DNA of 64,000 bases from assembly GCF_013393385.1 (NCBI RefSeq), contig NZ_AP023239.1:4650001-4714000 (forward strand). Reading direction: 5' to 3'. Every line of letters begins with the position of its first letter. The stretch's first letter is position 1. The stretch is from Paenibacillus sp. URB8-2 (GTDB lineage Bacteria > Bacillota > Bacilli > Paenibacillales > Paenibacillaceae). Below the pieces are notes generated by a model. That model worked only from the letters and a program-made list of their open reading frames with translations. It was not told the DNA's origin and searched no databases. The position numbers and the translations under genes were made by a program. Below are positions 25,121 to 33,607 of this stretch, one piece after another.

Positions 25121-25696
25121 TTGGGACGCATTATCGTGCTGTACGGACCGTCCGCTTCCGGCAAAAGCGAGATTCAGCGGCAGCTTACCGGACCCGGGTT
25201 TCCCCGGATCATCACGGCGACGACCCGTCCGCCGCGGCCGCATGAAACGGATGGCGTGCATTACCTGTTCCTGGACAAAGAGAGCTTTCAGGAGAAAATG
25301 GCGCGCGGCGAGCTGATCGAATGGACGGAGTATAACGGTGAATGGTACGGCACACTGCGCTCCAGCATCGAGGAGGCGATAGCCGGCCCGGCGGATGCCA
25401 ATATCATTATGGATCTGGCCGGCGTGCTTGCGCTTAAACAGCGTTACAGAGAGCATGTTGCCGCCATCTACATCGGCGCCGACCTCCCTTCTCTCGCCAG
25501 AAGGCTGGCCGAAAGAGGCGGAGACACGGCCGAAACGGCAAGCAGGCTGCAAAAGGCCCGGGAGCAGGAGCTCACCGAGGCCTATATGAAGCCTGCGGAC
25601 GCCGTCATTTGGAACAGCGACGGCGCTGACTTCGAGGATACGCTGAAGCGGGTACGGGAAGTTATAGCTTCCTTTCCCGGGCGGGGGATGCAATGA
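25121..25696 (+). CDS. guanylate kinase-like P-loop protein
   Basis: This 191-aa protein has a guanylate-kinase fold signature: P-loop GPSASGKSE at the N-terminus, TTRPPRPHETDGVHYLFL (the GMP-binding region) and YNGEWYGT. The housekeeping gmk is usually elsewhere, so this is probably a paralogue; phosphorylation of GMP is inferred only. The start is TTG at 25121, eight bases from AAAGGAG; GTG and TTG codons slightly upstream are less well spaced. Its 3' end overlaps the convergent tauE-like gene by 35 bp. Confidence 0.78.
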   Translation: MGRIIVLYGPSASGKSEIQRQLTGPGFPRIITATTRPPRPHETDGVHYLFLDKESFQEKMARGELIEWTEYNGEWYGTLRSSIEEAIAGPADANIIMDLAGVLALKQRYREHVAAIYIGADLPSLARRLAERGGDTAETASRLQKAREQELTEAYMKPADAVIWNSDGADFEDTLKRVREVIASFPGRGMQ

Positions 25697-26519
25697 CGAC
25701 CTTGCCTGCCCGCGCCGATTTGAGCGCTTTTGTAAACATTTTGATCGCGGACAGGATCAATATGAATCCCAGAACCAATTTGAGCAGGCTGGAAGAAACA
25801 TAGACGATCAAGAGTCCGCCGATAAATGAACCGATAATCGAGCCGATTCCCATGGGAACGACGAGTTCCCTCCATTCTTTTTTCTCCGCGTAGGCACCAT
25901 TTGAACCATGCCTGATCATCCCGATCACCACAGTTGGCAGACTGATCAATACGCTGGCGGTGCCCGCGATTTTGATATCCACCCCGTAAACGAGCAGCAG
26001 AGTCGGAATAATCAGTTCCCCTCCGGCAACCCCGAGCAGACTGCTCACGATGCCGATTCCTATCCCAAAAGCAATGCCAACGAGTACGGCTGCCGGCAGC
26101 GGCATCGGTATTCCGCTGGAGACCACCGGGGAGAAGCCTTCGACGACCAGCAGGATGCCAATGGAAACGAGCAGAATGAGAATGACTTTCTCGAGCGTGT
26201 GCTCGGACAAACGCTTGGAGTAGTTCGCCCCCGTGTAGGCGCCGATCATCCCGCCGGCGATAAAAGAGGCAATGACGGGCAGAATAGCCGTCAGAGCTGG
26301 AAGCGAAGCCTGGGGAAGGCGCATGATCAGCGAGGAGATCAGGGTGACCAGGCTGACGGCCAAATTAAATGCCACCGCCTGACGCGTCGGATACTTGAAC
26401 AGACCCACGAGCACAGGAAGGCGGAATTCCGCTCCGCCGAGTCCGATCAATCCCCCGAGGCAGCCAATTGGCGCTCCCGTTAATACAGCTAGCAGTGATT
26501 TTTTGCCTTTTTCATTCAT
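25662..26519 (-). CDS. TauE/SafE-family sulfite/organosulfonate exporter-like membrane protein
   Basis: This 285-aa integral membrane protein has about eight hydrophobic segments in two repeated halves, each starting with a glycine-rich motif (GCLGGLIGLGGAEFRLPVL and GIVSSLLGVAGGELIIPTLL). That is the TauE/SafE (DUF81) pattern. It is presumed to export anions such as sulfite or sulfoacetate, but the substrate is unproven. The start at 26519 follows AGGAGG at ten bases. It is divergent from a helix-turn-helix/PBP regulator. Confidence 0.85.
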   Translation of the reverse strand: MNEKGKKSLLAVLTGAPIGCLGGLIGLGGAEFRLPVLVGLFKYPTRQAVAFNLAVSLVTLISSLIMRLPQASLPALTAILPVIASFIAGGMIGAYTGANYSKRLSEHTLEKVILILLVSIGILLVVEGFSPVVSSGIPMPLPAAVLVGIAFGIGIGIVSSLLGVAGGELIIPTLLLVYGVDIKIAGTASVLISLPTVVIGMIRHGSNGAYAEKKEWRELVVPMGIGSIIGSFIGGLLIVYVSSSLLKLVLGFILILSAIKMFTKALKSARAGKVVIASPARERKL

Positions 26520-26657
26520 AAATCCTTTACCTCCTCCCATAAAACCGTACAAAACACCACGAAACGTAACAAAACCGGATTTAAAAAAAGTGTATCCTAG
26601 CCTATAATGATTGACAAGAGCAACATTTGAACGAATATTGACGAGGTGATCTTCCCC

Positions 26658-27596
26658 ATGTCCGACAGCACGCTTTCCTATTCACCCGAAGAGGTGTCCA
26701 AAATTCTTAAAATATCCAAAGGGACCGTGTACGACCTGATCAAACGGGGTGAGCTTCCGTCCTACCGGATCGGCAAAAAGCTGCGGGTCACCCCCGCCGA
26801 CCTCGAGGCCTACACCCGCCCATCCTATGCAGCCGAAAAGCCCCATCCCGTACCTCCGGCCGTCTCCATGGAGAAGCTGATTATCGATAACCAGGGACTC
26901 ATTATATGCGGCCAGGACATTGTCCTTGATGTGCTTGCCACCCATATGGAAAAAAGAACTCCCGCCATCCGCTCCCTTCGTTCCTACGTCGGCAGTCTTG
27001 ACGGGCTGCTGTCCCTGTACCGGGGCACCGCCAATCTCGCCGCCGCCCATTTATGGGACGCCGAGACCGATGAGTTCAACACGCCGTACGTCCGCCGGCT
27101 TCTGCCCGGACACCGGAGCGTAATCGTTAATCTGGTATTCCGCAATCAGGGATTTTACGTTGCTCCCGGCAACCCGAAGAATCTGCGCTCCTGGGAGAGC
27201 CTGCTGGAACCGGGAATCGTCCTGGCCAACCGGGAAAAAGGCTCGGGGACCCGCATCATGCTGGACGAGTGGCTGCGCAGCAGCAGCATCGATCCCCATT
27301 CCATTCAGGGATATGAACATGAGGAGCCGAGCCATATCGCCGTGGCCAGCGCCGTCGCGCGGGGCATTGCGGACGTGGGAATTGGAACGGAAAAAGCGGC
27401 GCAGCAGGTGTCCGGGGTCGATTTCATTCCGCTCAAGAGGGAGCGGTACGATCTGGTCTTTTACAAGGAGGATATGGATAAACCGCAATTTCAGGCGCTT
27501 CTGGCCACACTGCGGTCGCCCGAATTCAGACATGAAGTAAGCGGACTCGGAGGTTATGATATTTCTAGCTGCGGTGAGATTGTCGGAGAGGTGTGA
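26658..27596 (+). CDS. one-component regulator: excisionase-type HTH fused to a periplasmic-binding-protein domain
   Basis: Residues 1-50 are a MerR/excisionase-type HTH (SYSPEEVSKILKISKGTVYDLIKRGELPSYRIGKK). From about 75 onward the protein is a PF12727-type domain resembling molybdate/tungstate-binding proteins (GSGTRIMLDEWL, VASAVARGIADVGIGTEKAA). Such fusions bind a small oxyanion or metabolite in the cytoplasm; the ligand is unknown. The start at 26658 is eight bases from GAGGTGA; a GTG at 26646 is within the RBS. The divergent TauE exporter is the likely target. Confidence 0.8.
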   Translation: MSDSTLSYSPEEVSKILKISKGTVYDLIKRGELPSYRIGKKLRVTPADLEAYTRPSYAAEKPHPVPPAVSMEKLIIDNQGLIICGQDIVLDVLATHMEKRTPAIRSLRSYVGSLDGLLSLYRGTANLAAAHLWDAETDEFNTPYVRRLLPGHRSVIVNLVFRNQGFYVAPGNPKNLRSWESLLEPGIVLANREKGSGTRIMLDEWLRSSSIDPHSIQGYEHEEPSHIAVASAVARGIADVGIGTEKAAQQVSGVDFIPLKRERYDLVFYKEDMDKPQFQALLATLRSPEFRHEVSGLGGYDISSCGEIVGEV

Positions 27597-27642
27597 CAGG
27601 GGGAATTAGGGGTCTGAAAATTACCGGGGACCCTGAGCAAAC

Positions 27643-27686
27643 AAGAAGGACAAGCCCGGCGAAATGCCGCAGGCTTGTCCTTCTTT
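27643..27686. terminator. bidirectional terminator between the HTH-PBP regulator and nlpC genes
   Basis: AAGAAGGACAAGCC pairs with GGCTTGTCCTTCTT across a GC-rich inner stem. T-rich tails exist on both sides, so it fits two converging genes. Confidence 0.8.
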
Positions 27687-27692
27687 ATGTAT

Positions 27693-28163
27693 CTACTGAC
27701 TCATCATCTTGGAGTAACTCTTCTCATCCACTACCCGGCGGGCGGTAACATAACGGTCCTGATAATACGAATCGGACAGCTTGCTTATTCTGACTCCCTT
27801 GCTGCTGGAGGAATGAGCGAACTGATTGTCGCCTATGTAAATTCCCGCATGGGAAACCCCTCGGCCGAACGTATTGAAAAATACCAAATCACCGACACGC
27901 AAATCGTCTTTGGCTACCGAGGTTCCAACCCTGGCTTGGGACTGGGAAGTGCGCGGCAGATCATCGACGTTAAATTTCTTTAGGACATACAGGATAAAAC
28001 CGGAACAATCGAAGCCGGAGGTGGTAGTGCCTCCATAAACGTAAGGTGTTCCGAGAACCTGGTCCACGACACTCTCAAGCTTAACTTCACTTGCATATGT
28101 ACTGGGTGCGGCGGAAGTAAATATAGCAGCGGCTGCTAGCAGCGATAGGATGACTTTCTTCAG
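27693..28163 (-). CDS. secreted NlpC/P60 cell-wall endopeptidase
   Basis: This exported protein (about 156 aa) has a signal peptide ending near TYAS and a single NlpC/P60 domain with the catalytic C53 (TSGFDCSGF), H105 (VSHAGIY) and H117. It should cut the D-Glu to diamino-acid peptide bond in peptidoglycan stems. The best start is a CTG at 28163, giving MKKVILSLL, seven bases from AAAGGGAG; a TTG at 28181 has no RBS and lies in the riboswitch. The c-di-AMP riboswitch upstream links expression to wall or osmotic status. Confidence 0.85.
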   Translation of the reverse strand: MKKVILSLLAAAAIFTSAAPSTYASEVKLESVVDQVLGTPYVYGGTTTSGFDCSGFILYVLKKFNVDDLPRTSQSQARVGTSVAKDDLRVGDLVFFNTFGRGVSHAGIYIGDNQFAHSSSSKGVRISKLSDSYYQDRYVTARRVVDEKSYSKMMSQ

Positions 28164-28175
28164 AGTTGTTCTCCC

Positions 28176-28290
28176 TTTCAATGCCTACGGAGTTAGCTGA
28201 GGATTCGGTTAAAGGTTCCCTATATTCCCTTGCTTGCAAGAATAATTCACCCGGAATGGTTCCCCCGTTTTCAACAACGAAATTCGGCAA
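28176..28290 (-). ncRNA. ydaO/yuaA (c-di-AMP) riboswitch
   Basis: On the minus strand the conserved blocks appear in order: GCCGAAT, CGGGGGAACCA, GGGTGAAT, AGGGAACC, AACCGAATCC, CAGCTAACTCCGTAGGC and AAGGGAG. This is the ydaO consensus. It ends directly at the RBS of the NlpC/P60 gene. c-di-AMP binding is expected to switch expression off. Confidence 0.9.
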
Positions 28291-28538
28291 TAGTTAATAT
28301 TTTGTAACTATTCATACTTTAATACATCAAAAAGAAGGCTGTCAATCCTTATGTAACCCCGTTTTTTATAAGGAAAACAAGCATGATCCTGGCCTCCATT
28401 CATTTCGTTAAAAAGAACAAAAATGTAACTACACCTATCTATATTCCAGGATGTGGAACTCCACCGCGAGATTGTGACGAAAATATGCTTATTTAAAATA
28501 ACTATTATAAATTCCAAAGACATTTAAATTTAATCTTA
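28291..28538. other. intergenic, AT-rich, no gene seen
   Basis: This spacer between the riboswitch and the iron-uptake promoter presumably holds the promoter of the NlpC transcript. No clear -35/-10 pair stands out. Confidence 0.4.
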
Positions 28539-28568
28539 TTGACATGAAGAAAGCAGTGAAGTTATCAT
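28539..28568 (+). promoter_or_regulatory. promoter of the iron(III) ABC operon
   Basis: A perfect TTGACA (28539-28544), 18-nt spacer, and TATCAT (28563-28568), just upstream of the Fur box. Confidence 0.7.
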
Positions 28569-28578
28569 GTTGCTAATT

Positions 28579-28597
28579 GAGAATAATAATCATTATC
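28579..28597 (+). promoter_or_regulatory. Fur box
   Basis: GAGAATAATAATCATTATC matches the 19-bp Fur consensus GATAATGATTATCATTATC at 16 positions. Located between promoter and start codon, it implies iron-dependent repression of the operon. Confidence 0.85.
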
Positions 28598-28614
28598 TAG
28601 GGGGATGTTTGAAA

Positions 28615-29706
28615 ATGGTGAAGCGTAAATTTTTTGCTCCATTGCTTACGGGAGTACTTGCTGCCGGTCTGTTGGCCGGTTGCGGCGCGGACAAGGCGAG
28701 TGAAGCCGGTGCGGGTAATACAGAAGAGACAAAGCCGAGCGCACAGGCAGCGGAGCAAGTCGTCAATATCTATTCCGCACGGAGTTATGACGTGGACGCT
28801 CTACTGTATAAGAAATTCACGGAAGAGACCGGCATCAAAGTAAACGTGATTGACGGTAAGGCGGAGGAACTGATTGAGCGCATGAAGCGCGAAGGCGAAA
28901 GCACACAGGCTGACCTGTTCCTCACGGTAGACGGCGGCGTGTTGAACAATGCCAAGCAGGCCGGACTGCTCCAGCCGGTCACTTCGGCAACGATCGACCA
29001 GAATGTTCCGAAAGACCTGCGTGACCCGGACAATGAGTGGATCGGACTCTCCACACGCGCCCGCGTCATCGTCTACTCCAAGGATCGTGTAAAACCGGAG
29101 CAGCTCTCCACCTATGAGGACCTGACCAGCCCGGCCTGGAAAGGCAAAGTGCTTGTTCGTCCGTCCTCCAGCTTGTACAACCAGTCCCTGCTGTCCTCTT
29201 TCATTGAATTGAACGGCGAAGCGAAAGCGGAAGAATGGTCCAAAGGATTGGTAGCCAATCTGGCCCGCACTCCGGAAGGAAATGACCGTGACCAGGCCAA
29301 AGCGATTGTCGCCGGTGTAGGCGATGTGGCGCTGATGAATACGTACTACGTGGGCCTGCTGATCAATTCGGACGATCCGGAAGAAGCGAAAGTCGGTAAA
29401 AGCATCGGCGTCTTCTTCCCGAACCAGGAAACGACTGGCACTCATGTGAATATCAGCGGCGCGGCTGTAACCAAGTACAGCAAGAACAAGGACAACGCCG
29501 TCAAGCTGATTGAATTCCTGACCGGCGTCGAAGCGCAGACGATGGTTACCAATGAAAACTTCGAGTTCCCTGTTAATGCCAAGGCTGAGCTGCCCGAGCT
29601 GCTCAAATCCTGGGGAACATTCAAAACGCAGCACATTGATTTCAACAAACTGGGCGTTAATAATGCCAAAGCAATTGAAATCATTAACAAAACAGGCTGG
29701 AAATAA
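28615..29706 (+). CDS. fbpA: iron(III) ABC transporter substrate-binding lipoprotein
   Basis: This 363-aa lipoprotein (lipobox LLAGC) belongs to the FbpA/FutA type of Fe(III)-binding proteins: VVNIYSARSYDVDALLYKKFTEETG at the N-lobe and LMNTYYVGLL with the adjacent Tyr pair that coordinates iron. I chose the ATG at 28615, nine bases after GGGGGA; the longer ORF from 28567 starts inside the promoter. It is the first gene of a Fur-controlled operon with a permease and an ATPase. Confidence 0.9.
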   Translation: MVKRKFFAPLLTGVLAAGLLAGCGADKASEAGAGNTEETKPSAQAAEQVVNIYSARSYDVDALLYKKFTEETGIKVNVIDGKAEELIERMKREGESTQADLFLTVDGGVLNNAKQAGLLQPVTSATIDQNVPKDLRDPDNEWIGLSTRARVIVYSKDRVKPEQLSTYEDLTSPAWKGKVLVRPSSSLYNQSLLSSFIELNGEAKAEEWSKGLVANLARTPEGNDRDQAKAIVAGVGDVALMNTYYVGLLINSDDPEEAKVGKSIGVFFPNQETTGTHVNISGAAVTKYSKNKDNAVKLIEFLTGVEAQTMVTNENFEFPVNAKAELPELLKSWGTFKTQHIDFNKLGVNNAKAIEIINKTGWK

Positions 29707-29709
29707 TTT

Positions 29710-31359
29710 ATGAATCTAAACACAGTTAAGGTACAGATACAAAGACGCCTTAGCGGTTGGCGAATCGCAAGCTTGGCGGGGGCGGCAGTTATTTTGCTGC
29801 CCATTCTTTTTGTACTGCTCTCGGTATTTAATCCGCCAAGTGGCAATTGGGTTCAAATCAGGCAGTACCTCGTAAAGGATTATATCGCCCAAACGGTTCA
29901 GCTGACGCTGATGGTTGCCGTGCTGACAGCATTGCTCGGGGTAACGCTGGCCTGGCTTACGGCGGTCTTTGATTTTCCGGGAAAACGGTTCTTTAGGTGG
30001 GCGCTGATTCTTCCTCTAGCCATTCCTCCATACATCGCCGCTTTTACATACAGCACGATGTTCAGCTACACCGGCATTGTCCAGACGACACTGCGGAACC
30101 GGTTCGGAATTGTTCCCAATCAGGAGCTGATTACCGTCTCCTCCATGCGGGGCGCGGTCCTTGTATTTACTTTGTTTCTGTTTCCTTATGTATATCTGAT
30201 TACCAAATCGTTCTTAGAAAAACAGAGCGCCTCATATATTGAGAACGCCCGGCTGCTGGGTAGGAATGGCTTGTCCATATTCCTGCGGGTCGCACTTCCA
30301 TTATCCCGTCCAGCCATTGCGGGCAGTATCAGCCTCGTGATCTTTGAGGTGCTGAGCGATTACGGGGTAACGAGTTATTTTGGCATTCAGACCGTCTCGA
30401 CAGCGATCTTCCAGACCTGGTTCGGAATGTATGATGCCGATTCGGCGATGCGCCTTGCCGCCTGGCTCATGATGATTGTCATCGGCTTGTTCCTGGTCGA
30501 AATGCTGCTGCGCAAACGGCGCGCATACAGCTCGACGACGAGTAAGTCGAGGCCGCTTGTGCCGAGGCGCTTAACGGGAGCTCGCGGGTGGGCAGCCTCC
30601 CTGTTCTGTATGATCGTTTGGTGCGCAGCCTTTTTGTTCCCGCTTTTGCAATTAATCGTATGGGCGGGCTGGACGTTTGACAGCATGTGGAACGCGGGAT
30701 TGTTCCGACTGATCTACCAAACCTTGTTCGTGGCTGTCGTCTCCACCTTGATCATCATGATTTTTTCACTGATTGCCGCCGGGGCGAACCGGACGCGTTC
30801 CACCGCTTCATTTGTGCTCTCCAAGGCGATAACCGCCGGATATTCCATGCCCGGGGCCATTATCGCCATCGGTGTGCTGGTTGTTTTTTTGAAGCTGGAT
30901 AAAGTCTGGGCGGCCTTTCATCATCAGCTCGCGCTTGGGGGAATCCCCCTCGTTCTCAGCCTGACTCTCGCGATGCTGATCGCGGGGTATGTGATCCGGT
31001 TTATGGCTACGGGGTACAACGCCGTGGAAGTCGGGTTTGAGAAAATGGGCCGAAAATATACGGAAGCGTCACGCATGCTGGGGCATGGAATGACCGCAAC
31101 TTTTTTCAAGGTGGATCTGCCTTTAATTAAGGGAGCCGTGATGAGCGGATGCCTCCTGACTTTTGTGGAAATCTGCAAGGAGCTGCCGCTGGCTTTGATC
31201 CTTAGACCCTTCAATTTCGAGACTCTGGCTACAAAAGCTTACCGGTATGCCAGCGATGAACAGATTTTCGAGGCGGCCATTCCCTCTTTGCTTATCATTG
31301 GCATCAGCTTGATCTCGGTTTACGTTATGCATTATTTAGACAGGAGGTGGGAGCAATGA
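29710..31359 (+). CDS. fbpB: iron(III) ABC transporter permease (double-length)
   Basis: This 549-aa permease contains two fused transmembrane domains of about six helices each. EAA-like loops are seen near ENARLLGRNGLSIFLRVALPLSRPA and EASRMLGHGMTATFFKVDLPLIKGA. This matches the FbpB/FutB pattern. It starts three bases after the fbpA stop with only a weak RBS, so translation is probably coupled. Its stop overlaps the ATPase start as ATGA. Confidence 0.9.
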   Translation: MNLNTVKVQIQRRLSGWRIASLAGAAVILLPILFVLLSVFNPPSGNWVQIRQYLVKDYIAQTVQLTLMVAVLTALLGVTLAWLTAVFDFPGKRFFRWALILPLAIPPYIAAFTYSTMFSYTGIVQTTLRNRFGIVPNQELITVSSMRGAVLVFTLFLFPYVYLITKSFLEKQSASYIENARLLGRNGLSIFLRVALPLSRPAIAGSISLVIFEVLSDYGVTSYFGIQTVSTAIFQTWFGMYDADSAMRLAAWLMMIVIGLFLVEMLLRKRRAYSSTTSKSRPLVPRRLTGARGWAASLFCMIVWCAAFLFPLLQLIVWAGWTFDSMWNAGLFRLIYQTLFVAVVSTLIIMIFSLIAAGANRTRSTASFVLSKAITAGYSMPGAIIAIGVLVVFLKLDKVWAAFHHQLALGGIPLVLSLTLAMLIAGYVIRFMATGYNAVEVGFEKMGRKYTEASRMLGHGMTATFFKVDLPLIKGAVMSGCLLTFVEICKELPLALILRPFNFETLATKAYRYASDEQIFEAAIPSLLIIGISLISVYVMHYLDRRWEQ

Positions 31360-32036
31360 GTATCGTAGACATCCGGAATCTATCCTTCTCTTATGAGCGG
31401 GGCAAGTCCGCAGTGATCGACCGGTTCTCCTGTTCCATTGAAAAAGGGGATATTGTCGGGATCGTAGGCGCAAGCGGCAACGGAAAAAGCACGCTGCTGC
31501 GGCTGATCGCGGGTCTGGAGATTCCTTCGGGCGGGGAGATTCGGATCAACGGGGCTCCCGTTGTGAATGAAGGCTGCTACATCCAGCCGGAGCGGCGGGG
31601 TGTCGGCATGGTGTTTCAGGATTACGCCCTGTTCCCTCATATGACAGTCCGCAAAAATATCGAGTTCGCCCTGCACCGTCTCCCCCGCAAAGAACGGGCT
31701 AAACGGCTGGAAGACATGCTTGAACTTGTCCAGCTGAGCGAATTCAAGGATCGTTACCCGCATGAGCTGAGCGGCGGACAGCAGCAGAGAGTGGCACTCG
31801 CCCGGGCGCTCGCCCAGAAGCCGGCCGTTCTGCTGATGGATGAGCCTTTCAGCAACCTCGATGCAGGACTGAAGGACGCGATCCGTTCGGAGCTGCGGAC
31901 GATTCTGAAGAAAGCGCAGATGACCTGCCTGTTCGTTACCCATGACCATCAGGATGTGGAGGCGATCAGCGACCGGTCGATTCATCTGGGTCCGGGGTCT
32001 GCTCCGGGCGTACGGGTGCTAACCTGCAAAGCTTAG
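31356..32036 (+). CDS. fbpC: iron(III) ABC transporter ATP-binding protein
   Basis: This 226-aa ATPase has Walker A (GASGNGKST), Q-loop (MVFQDYALFPHMTVRKNI), signature (LSGGQQQR), Walker B (VLLMDEPFSNLD) and H-loop (FVTHDHQD). FbpC proteins often have a C-terminal regulatory domain of about 120 residues; this one ends soon after the H-loop and lacks it. The start at 31356 is eight bases from AGGAGG and overlaps the permease stop. Confidence 0.9.
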   Translation: MSIVDIRNLSFSYERGKSAVIDRFSCSIEKGDIVGIVGASGNGKSTLLRLIAGLEIPSGGEIRINGAPVVNEGCYIQPERRGVGMVFQDYALFPHMTVRKNIEFALHRLPRKERAKRLEDMLELVQLSEFKDRYPHELSGGQQQRVALARALAQKPAVLLMDEPFSNLDAGLKDAIRSELRTILKKAQMTCLFVTHDHQDVEAISDRSIHLGPGSAPGVRVLTCKA

Positions 32037-32183
32037 GGTTGCGGCATCATAATATGATAACACCCATAAGTGTAGTTGAGCCGCATGGCATTCTTGGATT
32101 CATAATAGGCTTGAGTTCTCTCCGATGATATAATGGAGATAATCTATTCCCCGTAACAGGATCAATCAAGGAGGTGCTCCGAT

Positions 32184-32531
32184 ATGTCTAGGCAAAATGA
32201 TATCGACCATTATGGGATGGATGTGAAAGACTTGGATGCCAGCCCCTTTGAAATGGTTGAGATGCTCCGGCTGCGGAGCAAGATCCATTCATATTTCCGA
32301 GAATTGACCGACGAAGAGAAGCTGGAGGTTAATCGATATGATTTGATCCTCCTATCTAACGCCAAGGGATTCTACGAAAAACTGAAGCTCATTCATGACT
32401 TTCCGAATACCAATAAGCCAGAAGACGAGTGGTGGTGGCATTTGCATAACGTGGTGAGTGCCTTCTATAAAAGGAGTTTCTCCATTAGCTTTGCAGACCC
32501 CCATGGAGATTTGATGGTCAACATGTTATAA
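32184..32531 (+). CDS. hypothetical protein, 115 aa
   Basis: I do not recognise it. It is a small, acidic, mostly helical cytoplasmic protein (DDEEKLEVNRYDLILLSNAKGFYEKL-like centre and a PEDEWWWHLHNVV motif). It has a strong RBS (AAGGAGG) and its own terminator just after the stop, which support a real single-gene unit. Neighbours (iron uptake upstream, sugar operon converging) give no functional hint. Confidence 0.65.
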   Translation: MSRQNDIDHYGMDVKDLDASPFEMVEMLRLRSKIHSYFRELTDEEKLEVNRYDLILLSNAKGFYEKLKLIHDFPNTNKPEDEWWWHLHNVVSAFYKRSFSISFADPHGDLMVNML

Positions 32532-32540
32532 ATTAGATAG

Positions 32541-32577
32541 AAGCCAAATTCCACGTCGGGTGGGGTTGGCTTTTTTT
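32541..32577 (+). terminator. terminator of the 115-aa hypothetical gene
   Basis: AGCCAA and TTGGCT with inner CCAC/GGGG pairing, followed by seven T. Confidence 0.75.
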
Positions 32578-32614
32578 ATTTATATGGCTTCCGACCAATC
32601 CCTTAAATACGAAA

Positions 32615-32640
32615 TGCCCCTCCGCTACAGCGGAGGGGCA
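32615..32640 (-). terminator. hairpin after the sugar operon
   Basis: TGCCCCTCCGCT pairs perfectly with AGCGGAGGGGCA. It lies 35 nt beyond the isomerase stop on the minus strand. The T-tail is short, so termination strength is uncertain. Confidence 0.6.
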
Positions 32641-32675
32641 AGCTGTTATTATCGTTATCGGCTCTATTCATTCAC

Positions 32676-33575
32676 TCAATCTGCGGCAATCGATTCGAAA
32701 AAGCGTTTGCTCCGGCGTATGACCTCCACTTCCCCCAGCTTGTCCTTTTCGTCCAGCGACGGATAGTGCGGGTCAATGGTCATTACGGCCTGCGGATCAT
32801 GCTTGGCGATGGCCGACATGACCGGTTTGTGGTCGTAATCGTCCTGCCCGGGAATGGCAAAATTCCCGAACTCTCCAAACGGATGTTCATCCGTTGCCGA
32901 ATCTGCCTTACGGTATGCCCCTTTGATATGGGTCTGCCATACGTATTCTTTCACATGCTCGTAGGCTTCTACCGTCGGGTACTCCCCGGCGCGCCAGCCG
33001 TTGAGGATATCCCAGTTAATTTTCAGCCTGGGATGGTCCGCGTAGCGAATTAACAGGCCCAGCTCCTTGGCGTTGCTCGACATGGTAGGGGGCTCGTTTT
33101 CGACCAGTAGCATTTTCCCTCGCCGCTCCGCATGTTCGGCATGCCGGCGCATAATGGACGCATTATAGCGGTACTCCGCTTCTTTTTGCTCATCCGTCCA
33201 CTGGTCAAACCCTTCCGGGCGATGCAGAGAATAGACGCGGACATGCGGCGCATCAAAGATATCCGCCAAATCAAACAGCCGATCCAGCACCTCCGTCATC
33301 TGCCGATGATGTCCTTCATCGTGACTGTCATACTTCGGAGGCCCGAAAAAGGCGCAGGAGTTCACCGCCCATGAACTGACACTGCTGACATGCAGGCCGT
33401 GCTGATCGATCTGTGTTTTCAGCTCTTTCGCCTTCTCCAGCGAGATGGTGTCAATCGTGTCGCCATCCAGCTTCGCACGCAAATCTATAGAGGAAAAACC
33501 GAGCTCCGCCGCAGCCATTAGAGCATCCGAAAAGGAATCGAACTCCAACATATCGGTAAACACGCTAAATTTCAT
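32676..33575 (-). CDS. sugar phosphate isomerase/epimerase (xylose isomerase-like TIM barrel)
   Basis: This 299-aa AP-endonuclease-2-type TIM barrel has metal-ligand candidates in ENEPPTMSSN (Glu), WDILNGWRAG (Asp), WQTHIKGA (His) and the late DPHYP. Such proteins isomerise or epimerise keto-sugars, inosose or similar compounds; the substrate is unknown. The ATG at 33575 follows GAGGAAC; the ORF extends to 33626 without another RBS. It is the last gene of a minus-strand operon of ABC transporter, cupin and Gfo/Idh dehydrogenase genes. Confidence 0.82.
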   Translation of the reverse strand: MKFSVFTDMLEFDSFSDALMAAAELGFSSIDLRAKLDGDTIDTISLEKAKELKTQIDQHGLHVSSVSSWAVNSCAFFGPPKYDSHDEGHHRQMTEVLDRLFDLADIFDAPHVRVYSLHRPEGFDQWTDEQKEAEYRYNASIMRRHAEHAERRGKMLLVENEPPTMSSNAKELGLLIRYADHPRLKINWDILNGWRAGEYPTVEAYEHVKEYVWQTHIKGAYRKADSATDEHPFGEFGNFAIPGQDDYDHKPVMSAIAKHDPQAVMTIDPHYPSLDEKDKLGEVEVIRRSKRFFESIAAD

Positions 33576-33607
33576 CAAATGTTCCTCATCCCTTCTTGGT
33601 AGTAGTC

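Noticed and set aside
28087..28290. 67-aa ORF overlapping the NlpC/P60 leader
   Set aside because: It lies almost entirely within the ydaO riboswitch and its host gene's signal sequence in a different frame.
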